Assembly: GCA_014885115.2 (NCBI GenBank)
Contig: WKLE02005005.1
Span: 1-49,533 of the forward strand
Reading direction: 5' to 3'
Length of the DNA stretch: 49,533 bases
Origin: Asterionellopsis glacialis
Taxonomy: Eukaryota > Bacillariophyta > Plagiogrammaphyceae > Rhaphoneidales > Asterionellopsidaceae
Each line of letters begins with the position of its first letter. Position 1 is the first letter of the stretch. The notes under the pieces are model-generated. The model was not told the origin of the DNA. It searched no databases and worked only from the letters and a program-made list of their open reading frames with translations. Shown in pieces: positions 1 through 11,402 of the stretch. The position numbers and the translations under genes are program-made.

Positions 1-720
1 CCATCGAGTTCTATAAGTAAAGGTATGGTTCTGAGCTCCCTGATTGGCTGAATTTAGCGCCTGAGAGAACTTTTCCCCCACTAGCTTGAGATTAAGCTTC
101 GAATAAATGAGTACCTGGTAAATGGGGGTGTACAGTGCACCGTACCGGGTAAAATTAAGAATGATTTTTGTGTATATTTGCATAGGGAAGTATTGGTACT
201 GTAAATATAATGGGTGACTTTTTTACTTAGGATAAGATCAACTAATGTTTCCTATTTCAAGGTATAGTACCGTTTAAGTCATTATTTCCATGATGTACCT
301 GGTACTGTACCTTGTACTACTAGATACTGTAATGTACAGCTAGTAATATTTCAACATACACAGTCCCGATTCCAGATCGTTATCATATATAATATATAAT
401 ACAAATTCGACAAATTGTCCACAGTCGTACCAGGTACCTACTATGAACTATTTGATATTGTACCAGGTAGGGAATCGTAGAATTGATTATCTGCTGCTTT
501 GCCAACGTAAAGGTCCTCTTTGTATAATCATGGTATTTAAGAAAAATGGTTTTGAATTTCCGACCCACCTCGGCGACAATCAAAACTTGTTGATTAGGAA
601 TAAGGAAGATAGAATATCAACTCCGAACTCGCGCACCGCAGAGAGATCCAAAATCCAACATCAAAGACATCCCCGTCAAAAAAGATTTGTCCTGCGTCCA
701 TCACGACAGATCACGACACG
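1..720. other. Intergenic, upstream of the P450 gene
   Basis: I see no convincing gene here; the one 93-codon open frame (443-724) has no recognisable features and runs into the P450 start. The stretch is AT-rich and carries two exact copies of the palindrome GTACC(A/T)GGTAC at 295-305 and 427-437, with near copies at 111-120, 142-151 and 460-469. It presumably holds the P450 promoter. The left window edge may cut another gene that cannot be seen. Confidence 0.5.
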
Positions 721-2773
721 ATGATGTTCTCCATGGTCGGAGAACAAGAAGAAGTAGTACCGGGAGTCGTCCATGATGTTGTTCATACCGATGAATCATT
801 ATCCTCTTCCATTGTTTTCTGGAAAACAACAATTATGCTTGTCATTATTTGTTGGGTTATCCTTTATACTTACGAAGCAATCAAACCGTTCCATGTTCCC
901 ACTTCTGCACCAGGACCTCCAAGATATCCTTTAATTGGATTTTTACCTTGGATGAGTAAGAATTGGGACAATTTGTAAGTAAGAATCTGTAATCTTTTTC
1001 TAGTTTTGTGTTCGCTGCACCTCACTTGTCGACTCTTATGCTCCACACGTACAAACACGCACCTGTACATTTTAATTATAGACCCATCGAAGCATACAAA
1101 CTTTCTGAAACGTGTGGTGGTACATGGGGTGGTCCATTACCTAATTTTGGTGGTGTTGTAGGTGCATATTTCTTCATCTCCGATGAAGAGAATGTACGAC
1201 ATGTTTTACAAACCAAATTTGAAAATTATGGTAAAGGTAAATGGTCATTGGTGTTGGGTGAATTAGTGGGTCATGGAATCTTTAGTGCAGATGGGGCAAC
1301 ATGGGTATTACATCGTAAGGTAATGTCGCATATGTTTAGTCGTAATATGCTACGACATTCCGCACAAATTATGAATGAAAAAATAAATGACTTGATGCAT
1401 TATTTCAATGAACAAATAAGAAGAATTGATGATGATGATGATGATGATTATCATGATACTGCACGTACTATGCTTGACACTGCAAAGGATGATAAACCAC
1501 CATCCAAACCGACAGCCACAGCAGCAGTGGTGGATATACAAGACTGTTTCTTTCGTCTTACTATGGATGCCACATGCAAAATTATCTTTGACGTTGATTT
1601 GGACAGTGTAAAAAAGGGGGAACAACATCCATTCGCTAAAGCATTTGATGAACTTCAATTCAATCTCTGTGTAAGTGTACAGCATACATGATATGTGTGT
1701 TTTTAAGCAGTATTTACTTCATTTTTGGCTCTCTTTCTTGCTCTCTCCCTCTCTCTCTCTCTTTCTGCGCACACTATACTGCACAGTGCACGTTTTGATT
1801 GTTTCTTTGTCGCTGTTTTATTTTTGAAAGGAGTCCTCACTGATTTTTGTTCTGAATTTTTCTTATATCCTTTGTACAGCGCCGATTTCAAGATCCATTC
1901 TTTGTCTTTACAAAACCTTTAGCTTTAACTTCAAGAGAAAGAACAATCCGACGATGTAAGGGTATCGTTGACAATTTTGCCATGAATGCTATTGTGAACA
2001 AACGACGACGAGTTTTTAATTCTTCAGACAATACAACAAAGTCATCATCTACGAATACTGATAAAAAAGAACCCGTGAAAGAATCTCTTGATTTGATAAG
2101 CCGTTTTCTGAATCATGCCAAGAACCATAAAGAGGATGACGTTGATGATGAAGTTTTAAGAGATGTTGTGATGAATACTATACTAGCAGGAAGAGATACT
2201 ACGGCATGTGCTCTATCCTGGCTTATTTATGAACTTACAAAGCATCCAGATGTCGTTGATAAAATTATTCATGAAGTTGAACGAGTTTGTGGGAGGGAGG
2301 GTGATGATACCAGCATGGACGTATCGTATGACACACTTGTCAAACTGAAATATTCAAATGCTGTGGTATTGGAAGTTTTAAGATTGCATCCATCAGTACC
2401 ATCGGATTGCAAATATGCTCACTATGACGATGTACTACCAGATGGTACACCCATTCCAGCTGGATCGGGAATCATTTATATGCAATACGCCATGGGGAGG
2501 AGTAAACGAATATGGGGCAATGATGTACTCCAATTTAAACCGGAGCGATTTTTAGATACAATGGAACCATCACCCTACAAGTATACAGTCTTTAATGCTG
2601 GTCCACGCTTATGCCTTGGGAAACAAATGGCACTTGTCTCCATGAAGTTGGCAATGGCACGTCTCCTTCCAAAGTACAAGTTTCGAGATATCATTGGTCA
2701 TTCTGGAGAATGCACTTGGACATTAGTACATCAAATGAAGGGATCTTTTTTGGTGGAAGTAACAAAACGGTGA
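721..2773 (+). CDS. Cytochrome P450, clan-86-like (CYP86/CYP4 type fatty-acid hydroxylase candidate)
   Basis: Heme monooxygenase, probably ER-anchored. Model: exons 721-974, 1082-1670 and 1880-2773, all GT-AG, giving about 578 residues. A hydrophobic anchor lies near residues 30-50, followed by a Pro-rich hinge (PTSAPGPPRYPLIG). The I-helix motif AGRDTT is near residues 384-389, ExxR (EVLR) near 446-449, and the heme loop FNAGPRLCLG places the Cys ligand near residue 526. The FNAGPRLCLGK form and AGRDTT are typical of clan-86 omega-hydroxylases in plants and algae; that subfamily assignment is inference. The first two codons are both ATG (721 or 724). Odd point: a GAT microsatellite at about 1428-1449 encodes a run of Asp between the B-C and heme domains, and intron 2 has a CT tract. 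Confidence 0.9.
1729..1765. repeat. CT-rich microsatellite in P450 intron 2
   Basis: A CTCTCT-rich pyrimidine tract lies in the second intron, about 110 bp before the acceptor AG at 1878-1879. It is probably simple-sequence slippage and may add to the polypyrimidine character of the intron. Confidence 0.8.
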
Positions 2774-3484
2774 AGATTGAGTTTTTGGTGTACTTTTTAA
2801 AAGCGTGTATGTATGGATTTTGTTAGAATCAGATGTATGACTTTCATTTTCTTGAAACATAATGCAATGCCATGGTACTTCACTAATAAAAAGGTTTGAG
2901 AGTGAAATACTTTGCTTCGGGTTTAAAAGATTAAGTAAACACTTGAGCCATACGAAATCTCGCAAGAGCAAAGCTCAATGTCTTTGATTTTTTTGTATAA
3001 TGACGATTTACTTACAGGCAGTGGATGTGCCTGCCAAGAATACATTCTTCTTCAGCGAGGTGTAATCAGATTACATCCGTAATTGCTGCTGGTAATCTCA
3101 AATGAAGATTGAAGATTCTCTGACAAACAAATAATAAGTGGTGGTAAGCTCCGCAGTCACTTTCCAACTTTAGTACCAAAATGACAATTTTACAGTATCA
3201 AGATAGCACAAGATCAAAACAAAATGAAATGAAGTGATTCAAACACTCCAGGGAAATTATGAAGAACTTCTCGAAAAGGATAGTAAGAAACCCACACAAA
3301 AGTAACACAAAATCAATCCTATACCATATAATTACGAGAGATACATTTACAACCTTATTTCCTTGTACATAAACTTCAATCTGCACCGGATGCAATACTC
3401 ACTCAGCTTGAATCTTTAAAAAGTACAAGGAAATAGGAACACTAAACAAATAATCAACCCCTTCAATGCAAAAATGATTTTTGT
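2774..3484. other. Convergent intergenic region between P450 and alkaline phosphatase
   Basis: Shared 3' region of two converging genes. An AATAAA-like string near 2884 could serve P450 polyadenylation. A small palindrome (GTAATC/GATTAC) sits near 3063-3075. No open frame looks like a gene. Confidence 0.5.
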
Positions 3485-5937
3485 TTACAATCCAAACAAA
3501 TTCTTCATCATACATGCATGGAGATGCATCTGATCAACCTTGTTTGGACTGCCTTCCACTTGTCTTCCAAGCACCTGGAATCCTGCTCCGAGCAAGGCTT
3601 CAATGCAACCTTCGTCACCGGCATGGAATAGAGGCACAGGACGGGTGGAGTGAGAACCCCATCCGTTTCCTCCCGAACCACGGGGACCCCAGAAGTGACT
3701 GACGCTAACAAGGTCCTCCATGGTCCAAGTTGAAAAGTCCTTGATATGCTCGGTTTGACTCTTGCTATCATCTTCATGGCGACCAGCTTTCACGCCTGCT
3801 GACCATGGATTATAATTTGAATTATTTTTAGGGGTAATGTTGTGAGAGGTACCGTCAATCAACAAATTAGCTAAGGTCTCGGGGAATTCGTCCATCAAAG
3901 TCACATAGTGATCATGATCGGCTGTCACGTAGAGAGAATTCTTCTCCCAGCCTCCATTATCTGCGATCCATTCCTTGATTACTGCGACAGAGTCGTCAAT
4001 GTCAAGCATAGTCCCAAGCATATCATCCATGTGATTTGCATGAGCTGCCCAATCAATCTGTTGTACAGCAATGAAAAGAGTACGCAGAAAAATTAAGAAA
4101 GTACAAAAAATATGAGTAAGATGAGCGATTGATGACACAATATATAGCGAGCACGTCAATCCAAATTACTCACGTCTCCTTGTTCATACATGAGGAAGAA
4201 TCCATCATCATCTTTGCCTAAGAAGTCGAGTGCTGCCTTGACGTTCTCTTTGATGTGGGGAATTTGATCGATTTCTTCTGCAGAGTAATGATTACAGAGG
4301 TCATCTGATGTAGTAGGATTTACTCCAATAGTATTACCGTCGGCATCCATGACTGCCTCTCCTTTTGAGCACCAACGATTGGAATATGTGGAATCCACAC
4401 CACGGTAAGGTAAGTTGGATTGTCCACTTGCTGTGTATTCACCACCCAAACAAACTAAGAGATGATCACCATTGTCAGGATCCAAGTGTCCAATACCATT
4501 ATAGAAATCCTGAGTACAGAAAAAAGTCCAATCAGAGAAGGAAAGCGATGAGCAACAAATGCAGACAGACGTGAAGCAATCAGAAGCAACATATTTCACA
4601 AAATACCTTACCGCGGCACTAATATTTTCATTTTGTTCCAGGATAGTCCACTGGCTAGAAAGCGCTCCACTCCTCATACTTTCTTTAGTCTCTGCAGATG
4701 GTTGGTACCTCGAAGCACATGTTCCACTTGCAAATGTTGGATTTACCTTTGTAAACGAATGTTGCATCTCGGGTCCGTTCTTGCGGTAGTTAGAGTGCAC
4801 AATGAAAGATCCTGGAGTTGCATGAAACATGGGAACTGAAGAAACAACACCTCCAGCCTTTCCACAAAACATGGCATCCTCAACGATTGTGCTGACTTCT
4901 TCTTCGTACAACGTCTGAGACATCATATTGACCGCACCCTTGTGTCCAGTTGCCATTGTTCCAGCAGTGGAAGCTGAGTCAGTTGCATGGCGCATGATGT
5001 ATTCAGGGTCAAAACCGTCACTAGTGTCGGGGTTCTCTTGGTAGTAGCGAGGATCCCAGGGGTATGCGCCACCCTTGACGTCATCCCAAAGCACCATATT
5101 ACCTCCATCAGCTTCAAAGTCTAGAGGACTGAAGTCAATAGGATAACCGCATTCATTGAGTGCGAGAGGAGCCATGCCTGAACCATGCTTAGAAACTGAC
5201 CCTTCAAGCAAAGACTGTGCTGGTGCGTAGTGGTTTCCGGGATTTGGTGCTTGCGTAACGGTTGTAGTAGTTGTCATTAAATTCATATGCATGTCTGATT
5301 CTTGGAAAGACAAACCCTCTCCCTTTCCTGAACAGAAAAAGAAATTGGAGATGAAAAATCAGAAAAGATTCTCTGGTTCAATTACATATTGTTTCGAAGA
5401 CAACTTACCTTCTGTGTAGTAATCTTGGATGGTACGTCCTGCAAACTGAGCTTTCAGACTTGCATCACAACCATTGGCGATATCACATCCAGCATCTTCT
5501 AATTCTTCAATAACCTTTTTGGCAATTGCACCTGCACGTACCATCTCCCATCCCTATGTTCAAGCAGAAATTATATTGAAAAATGTTAGCTCTGTGCTGC
5601 GGAAAAATATGTCATAAAGAGATTAGCAATTTACACTCACCATTCCATCTCCAATCACCAAAATGACATTCTTTCCACCATCATGACCACAAAGTTGGTC
5701 TGGAACATCGGGGATCACACCCTCACGTGCAAGAAGGCGCTGGGAGGCATCCATTCCCTGGTAAGGATAGTCAGACTTTCCGTCCTTGTTGCACTTGCGG
5801 AAAAGAGAATCCTTCTTCCCGCCTTTTTTCTTGCCCATCGTGACTTCTTCTTTACCTTTTAAAGACCGGAGCCTGTCACCGTGGACATCTTTGGCTAAAG
5901 CGATGGTTAAAGCAAGCACAGCTGGGGTCCACTTCAT
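3485..5937 (-). CDS. Alkaline phosphatase, PhoA-type, secreted
   Basis: Phosphomonoesterase releasing phosphate from organic phosphates, probably extracellular or periplasmic. Model on the minus strand: exons 5937-5641, 5553-5409, 5327-4612, 4509-4174 and 4057-3485, joining in frame with GT-AG introns to about 688 residues. A hydrophobic N-terminus (MKWTPAVLALTIALA) looks like a signal peptide. Family motifs in order: VIGDGMGW (metal-binding Asp, about residues 94-101), TDSASTAGTMATGHK with the phospho-Ser near 265, IDWAAHANH near 499-507, TADHDH near 543-548, and HSTRPVPLFHAGDEG near 634. All expected zinc and magnesium ligands appear present, so it should be active. It is longer than bacterial PhoA (about 470 residues) because of insertions, including a variable stretch around residues 165-260. 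Phosphate-starvation control is usual for the family, but I saw no clear PSR1-type site upstream. Confidence 0.93.
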
Positions 5938-6366
5938 CTTTCCTTTGGAGTTTCAAGTAATCGAAAATTATGATAACCAATTATCATGCAGAAAAAGATA
6001 CTTCTGGAAAAAGGGTATCTTCAGTTCCAGCACAGAAATTCTTCGAGATCGTGATTCATCCCAGATTTTTCATAATATGCGGGTCCGACACGTTTCCAAA
6101 GCAATAAGGTTTTCATGGTAATGCATATTGTCAAACCTTCCTGAGTAAATATTCAAATAAGAAGTTCAATATGTATTCTTGCATTTGAAATGTCCGTTGA
6201 TTGTACAACAACTCCATAATATATTCAAATCCAAAATTTTCGTTTGAATCTGTTGTGTACACGAACGGAGATAGATTTCGAGATTCTATCTCTGTTCTCA
6301 GAATTTCCGTGCGTACATAATATTGTGAGAATAAATGCATGTATATAACAATAAAAATGGAATTGA

Positions 6367-6724
6367 GAAAACATGGGAATCAAAATGAATCTTCCGTGAA
6401 GATACCTGGTATTAGTGTACAGGTACCAGTTACCAGGTATACAAAGTACTGTATTCAAAGTATACCGGATAATTAATTCAGATAAAAAAGGTTTAGTGAC
6501 GGTTTCATTTTATTTAATTATCAAGCGGTATATTTACAACCACAATTTAGAAAACATGGGAATCAAAATGAATCTTCCGTCAAGATACCTGGTATTAGTA
6601 TACAGGTACCAGGTATACAAAGTAGTGTATTCAAAGCACACCGGATTAAAAATTCAGATAAATACGTTAAGTGACGGTTTCATTTTGTTTCATTATGAAG
6701 CGGTATATTGACAGCCACAATTTA
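6367..6724. repeat. Two-copy tandem duplication, about 180 bp unit
   Basis: Copy 1 (6367-6549) and copy 2 (6550-6724) start with the same GAAAACATGGGAATC string and end in CCACAATTTA. Both contain ATACCTGGTAT palindromes, ACCGGAT, GACGGTTTCATTTT and GCGGTATATT. CpG sites are mostly kept in both copies. Divergence is small, with short indels. Confidence 0.9.
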
Positions 6725-7148
6725 CTTTTACAAAAATAATGATCTCACGATATTCGAGCCCCTAAGTAAATTATACGCTGAATCTTCTGGATTTTGAACG
6801 GCAATAAAAGAGCTAGCAAGAAAAGAATCCAGCGCCTAATCCTAAAGTACCTGTACGGCTCGATCTACTTCCGGCCAAAAAAGTTTTTATAAGACTCACA
6901 CACTACTGATGTTAAGATTCTGACAACACAGACCATGATTTCGTGCAGAAGGTAAGTATCAAGCCATACGGGTACATGCCGGTACATGAGTAAACTAGTC
7001 TAATTAATTGTATTATAATTTCAAAATTATGATTTGAAATCGACCACCATGGCCAAAAATTAGTGAGAACATGATGTATTTTAAAATACCAGGGAGTCCG
7101 AGCAACCCTTCTTTTCCAGATTTTGGAAATCAGACGGCTGGTTCGTGA

Positions 7149-7156
7149 TGACGTCA
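7149..7156. promoter_or_regulatory. CRE-like octamer TGACGTCA
   Basis: A perfect TGACGTCA palindrome. bZIP proteins, including those of diatom CO2/cAMP-responsive elements, bind TGACGT cores. It lies about 1.2 kb upstream of the phosphatase start with no nearer gene, so function is uncertain. Confidence 0.3.
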
Positions 7157-7223
7157 TATATCAAATTTCAGTACCCTCCCTCTCAAACTTCGCGCCTTTT
7201 TAAAATCACAATCCCGTTTTTTA

Positions 7224-7294
7224 TTTTCAGGGGAGATTCGATTCTCGGTCCATCCTACCCCTACGCTAACCCAAAACCAAATCTCCCCTGAAAA
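7224..7294. repeat. 15-bp perfect inverted repeat, 41-bp loop
   Basis: TTTTCAGGGGAGATT at 7224-7238 is the exact reverse complement of AATCTCCCCTGAAAA at 7280-7294, with further partial pairing outside. It could form a hairpin, be a small mobile-element remnant, or mark the edge of the insertion beginning about 150 bp downstream. Confidence 0.7.
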
Positions 7295-7458
7295 CAAACG
7301 TCTGCATTGCTGATTTACGATGTGGGCCCAGATCTGCCCTAAACAGACATTCGGTCACCAAACACCCAAAAAAGTTGAGAAACTGACAAAAGATTTTTAC
7401 TATCAAATTAGTGTACTATTTACACGTCAGAGGTGTCAGAACACACACCTTTTCTTTT

Positions 7459-8169
7459 TCACTTTTTCTCAAACTTACTACTCTTGAGAATCTTTTTGAA
7501 GTCTGCTGTTGCCAGCATCACTGATGCTGCTTGTTGCAACTGATCACTGTCTAGTAGTGGCTGTGAGTCATCGTCCAGTTTAGTGTCCTCTTCTCCTACC
7601 GTGGTTGAGTTGTGATCTTTTTTCTCAGTCTGTTTTTGTTCCTGCCTCTTCTTGTCCATCTGGCCTTCCAACAAGGTCCTCAAGTCCTGTCTTCCAAGTA
7701 ATGATGATGCAAATACTTTTTGTTCTGCATCTTTCTTGGGGGAGCCATCACCATCATCATCAAGAAGAGGTTGTGAATCATTGTCTGATGTCTCTTCTTC
7801 ACCTCCCTTGTGCTCATTTCCATTTTTTTATTTATACTTGATCTTTTTTTTCTTGAAGTTGTCAATTGTTTCTGTTACTTCAATGAAGTCAGTTAAGTTG
7901 TAAATGTGACCATGTTCTCCAACAATGATACCATCACAAATGATTGGGATGGATTATTCTTCAAAACTGGCTACTGCTTCTTGAAGATCTCTCTTGAAGA
8001 GGACCATGGAAACACTATAACAGGACCAAAGTGCCATCATGCTACTGTAATCTATTCCTACATTTTTTAATTCTATTTCTGCATTGAGAAATTTTTCAGC
8101 CAGAATCTCTGACTTACCATGTGCATGCACAAACTCCAGAATAAGACAGGATTCCCAGGATAACTTACC
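7459..8169 (-). pseudogene. Broken ORF with acidic C-terminal tail (copy A)
   Basis: One minus-strand frame is readable from about 8169 to 7459 but contains two TAA stops (near 7950 and 7830). It encodes a folded-looking part (VHAHGKSEILAEKF..., then EHGHIYNLTDFIEV) followed by a charged tail in which the pattern GEE(E/D)T...DSQPLL occurs twice. The folded part resembles the plus-strand ORF at 15665-16387 (EGNLYNLPEDLITL), which also has a charged tail, so the two appear to be diverged copies of one element gene. No known domain recognised. Confidence 0.5.
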
Positions 8170-8348
8170 TTATATGTGTAAATATAAAAAACATTGTCAT
8201 ATCCATGTGATCAACATTACCATTGACATGGATTGTACCACTGACAGTAACAACCTTGTTGACAACAGCAATGCAATGTCAGAGTGTTCTGAAGCAAATT
8301 ATTAAAATAATAAAAAAGAATCTGTGTAGAAACTGAGTACTAGTTCAA

Positions 8349-8445
8349 GCCAAAATGAATCCCATCCAGTACAAAATCCCGTAGAATCTACACTTTTTTT
8401 TGCCAAAATGAATCCCATCCAGTACAAAATCCCATAGAATCTACA
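8349..8445. repeat. 44-bp direct repeat, copies differing at one CpG
   Basis: Copy 1 is 8349-8392 and copy 2 is 8402-8445. They match base for base except that copy 1 reads CCCGTAG where copy 2 reads CCCATAG, i.e. the only change is CpG to CpA. Confidence 0.9.
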
Positions 8446-8602
8446 GAAAAAGTCTCCCAAAAAACTGGAAAAATCAGTGTCACACATGAGTCACACTTTT
8501 TAAAAGACTCTCACAAATTGATGAAGATGACAATGAGACTCTATTTTATGCTTCATTATCCTCTGTAACAGACACCCCTTTGTCCCTACATACTTCCTTG
8601 AA

Positions 8603-9241
8603 TTACTGCATGAAGTGCTTGAGTTGCTGGCCACTCACATTGTCTGCTGTAGCTAGGAATGCATTGAACTTATTTGTCAAAACTTTATTGATTTTGGTTT
8701 CCTCCAGATTTGGTATGGAAGGTTCTGTTGGTTGATCCCCCAGCAGTACAATCTCATCCACCATCTTGTCCTTGTACTTATCCCATAAATCTTGTAAATC
8801 CTTTTTATTCATAGAGCCTTCTTTTTTTACCATACTTATTTTCACCCATTTTCCACTTCAGAAGATATCTCAAATTTGGAACTGTAGTCTTCCCTGACTC
8901 AAGAACCTGTTTTGCATTATCATGCTAGTCTTCATCTCCTGTAACTTTTTGTAGTCCTTTATCTCTTTCTTATATTTTTTCATTTGTCCTTTGTATTCCC
9001 AAGCCAAAAATATCTCATCCATACTTAAACAGTTTGGACCAATAGTGTAGAATAGGCTAGATAAGTTCAAACCATTTTTAACTATTTCCTTAACTTGTTC
9101 TTCTTGTCTGGTGGACTCTGGTAGTCTCTCCATAAGTGCCTTATATTTTCTTTTGACTTTCTCTAATAAGGGATCACCACTCAGTCCTTTTATTTTGCTC
9201 ACCATGTTGCATAGTACTCTGTTACTTTCCTCCAAGTCCAC
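8603..9241 (-). pseudogene. Charged, coiled-coil-like remnants downstream of the transposase
   Basis: Two minus-strand open segments, 9241-8870 and 8845-8603, lie in one frame separated by two TGA stops. They are rich in Lys and Glu (KGQMKKYKKEIKDYKKLQE) and end NVSGQQLKHFMQ. Another frame across the junction reads LKWKMGENKYGKKRR, which suggests frameshifts. They may be the C-terminal part of the DDE transposase ORF immediately upstream on the same strand, or a separate element gene. No catalytic motif seen. Confidence 0.4.
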
Positions 9242-9607
9242 TAAGGTTGTATTGGACCAGTCCTACTTTGTATCTTTGTTTTCAATAGTAACAGTGATAT
9301 CATTATTAGTTGTTTCAGCAATTATAGCTGTATCGTCCAGCTCATGTCTCACAGAAGGATCTTCCAACACTTTCCTTGTTCATGGGACTGCCCCACATGT
9401 TTTCCAGGCAGATGCATTTTGTTCTTCTGAGAAAGCCATTTCAAATGGCAACCTCAGGGGTGTAATGTTATCATCACCCTTTCTTCCATTAATTATCACA
9501 GGGGTAGTCTGCCCTGTTCAGTGAAACATTTTTGAAGGGTGCTGCCTTTGATTTGTTGCTTTTGTGTCTCATCCTTGCCTTATCTTGTGATTGTTTGAGT
9601 CTTTCAT

Positions 9608-11402
9608 TTAAAACAGAGTATTAAGAATGTGGCAGAGCATGGACTTGAAGAGTCCATAATTTCTACCTGTTTCTTGAGAAACTTGTGTGGTGTGCTGTAC
9701 TCCAGGGAATAAATATACCCCCATTGATTGAATTTCTGCCAGTGAACTCATGTCTAACCTACCAGGTCCTCCATCAAATTTGAATAATACTCTCTTTCCT
9801 GGCTTATCAGCAGCATCAGGGTATAATAAATCAATGTGCCTTAACAAAATTTGTTGAAGTACTCTAGTATCAGTTCCTCCTTTTTCATCCACCAATATCA
9901 ATGTAGTGACATTCTTTTTCTGTGAATGTCCAAATTGTACATTTAAAATGGGTAAACCATTGATCCAATCTGCTTTTACTTTATAATTCTCTTCTGTAGT
10001 AGCTTTGGAAGAGAATGTAAGGGCTGGAAGCATGGGTTCTCTAGCTGCATTAGAGCCACACATCATTGTGCTGGAAACAGACAACTTATTTGCAGAGGAT
10101 CCACATCTTGCAACAACACTCACTGTTATGGTATCTGCAGGACAACCACCTCTACCACCATCAGAACCATCCAGAGAGAGGTTGGTCTCATCAATGTTAA
10201 CTATTCTTCTCTTCTGCTCTTAAGAAAAATATCTCTCCTTCTCTTTCTTCCTCGGGTATAGACACATCATCATATTCTTTTGCAAATCCAAATTCAAGGC
10301 AAAATGTTTTGAAACTTGTGAACCAATCATTTAAGTTATCATATGTAGTCCACTGAATGCATCTCATTTCCTGAACCTGTTCTTTACTAATGGTGAGTTG
10401 TTGTGGTATTCTTTCTTTTATCCTCCTCCAAAGTTTTGCAACATCAATTCTATCTTTTCTTGTTCTAATGGACTTGTTTCTTTGCTTGATGATGTCTTCT
10501 AAAATACCCTGGATCTTCAGGTTGTCTTTTTCCATAATACCATTGACTTGATTTATTGAAATGTAGGAAACAACAGCCTGAGCAATAATAGGAAGTTCTT
10601 TGTCATTAAAGTGACCAGTCCTTCTGGTCCTGGTGGGTTTTTTATCCCCTCTTCTGTCAATTCAACCCAAGGCATGTGAGATTATGCTCCTGCTCCTGTG
10701 TTTTTGATTAACTTGCTGGCATATTTCTGCTGCACTCAATGATGTTTGTGATATCATATTTATTGCTTCTTCTGATGCTTCATCATCTTCTCTTTCTAAC
10801 TCCCTCATTTCTTTGTTTGCTTTCTGTAATTGCTCAGGTGTATACCGTAAGTTCCTAGTAATACTTTTTTTCTGTAGTTCCTTTTTCCTAGACTTGATGC
10901 TACCAGCAGCTTTCCTTTTAGAAATGGTATTACTAATACTACTAATACTAGATCTGGTTTTATTGTGAGAGTGGGATGTTTGACTTCTTGTATTCCCAGA
11001 AGGGGAAGACATGTACAGACCTGATGACAAGCTGGATAAACTACAGGTACCATTTTGTGGGGGCATGACAAATGTACCAACCTGACAATCTCCACTACTA
11101 CAACAACCACCTACATGACTATCAACAACATTACAATTCATTTGCTTCTTTTTTAATCTGTGTTGTCTCATCCTAGCAGCATGCTTTTCTCTTTTAGCAG
11201 CTTTCTCCTGTTCAAGAACACTTTTACTGAGTCGGAAACTTGTTTTTGTACAGTATATTCTGCTGTTTTTTATCTGCAGCATATCTGTTGGAATAACCAG
11301 CTTCCAACAGACAATCATGGTAGCTCTTTTTGGGGTCTGCAAATCTTTTTGCTGCAGCAGTTTTGATTCTAGGTGACCCTTGGGTGTCTTCCTGGGTACC
11401 AT
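9608..11402 (-). pseudogene. Decayed DDE-superfamily transposase
   Basis: Minus-strand coding in three pieces. 11402-10662 has a basic N-terminal region (AARMRQHRLKKKQ) and a TPEQLQKANKEMRELE helix. It is closed by an in-frame TGA (10664-10662), after which the same frame continues through FNDKELPIIAQAVVSYI to about 10197. A one-base shift then restores frame into VNIDETNLSLDGSDGGRGG and on to 9608. The candidate triad is Asp of NIDET (codon 10190-10192), Asp of KFDGGPGR (9773-9775) and Glu of SQETGRNYGLFK (9671-9673); the last two are 34 residues apart, matching DD34E-like spacing of Tc1/mariner-type enzymes. Stop plus frameshift make it non-functional. The exact superfamily is uncertain. 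Confidence 0.6.

Larger units (their letters stand above)
5938..7440. other. Spacer between alkaline phosphatase and the CpG-poor block
   Basis: Holds the phosphatase promoter (right after 5938), a two-copy 175-183 bp tandem duplication, a CRE-like octamer and a 15-bp inverted repeat, annotated separately. CpG is ordinary here, in contrast to the block that follows. No convincing gene. Confidence 0.55.

Noticed and set aside
1350..1685. 111-codon minus-strand frame with an Ile run
   Set aside because: Antisense to P450 exon 2; the Ile run is the complement of the GAT microsatellite.
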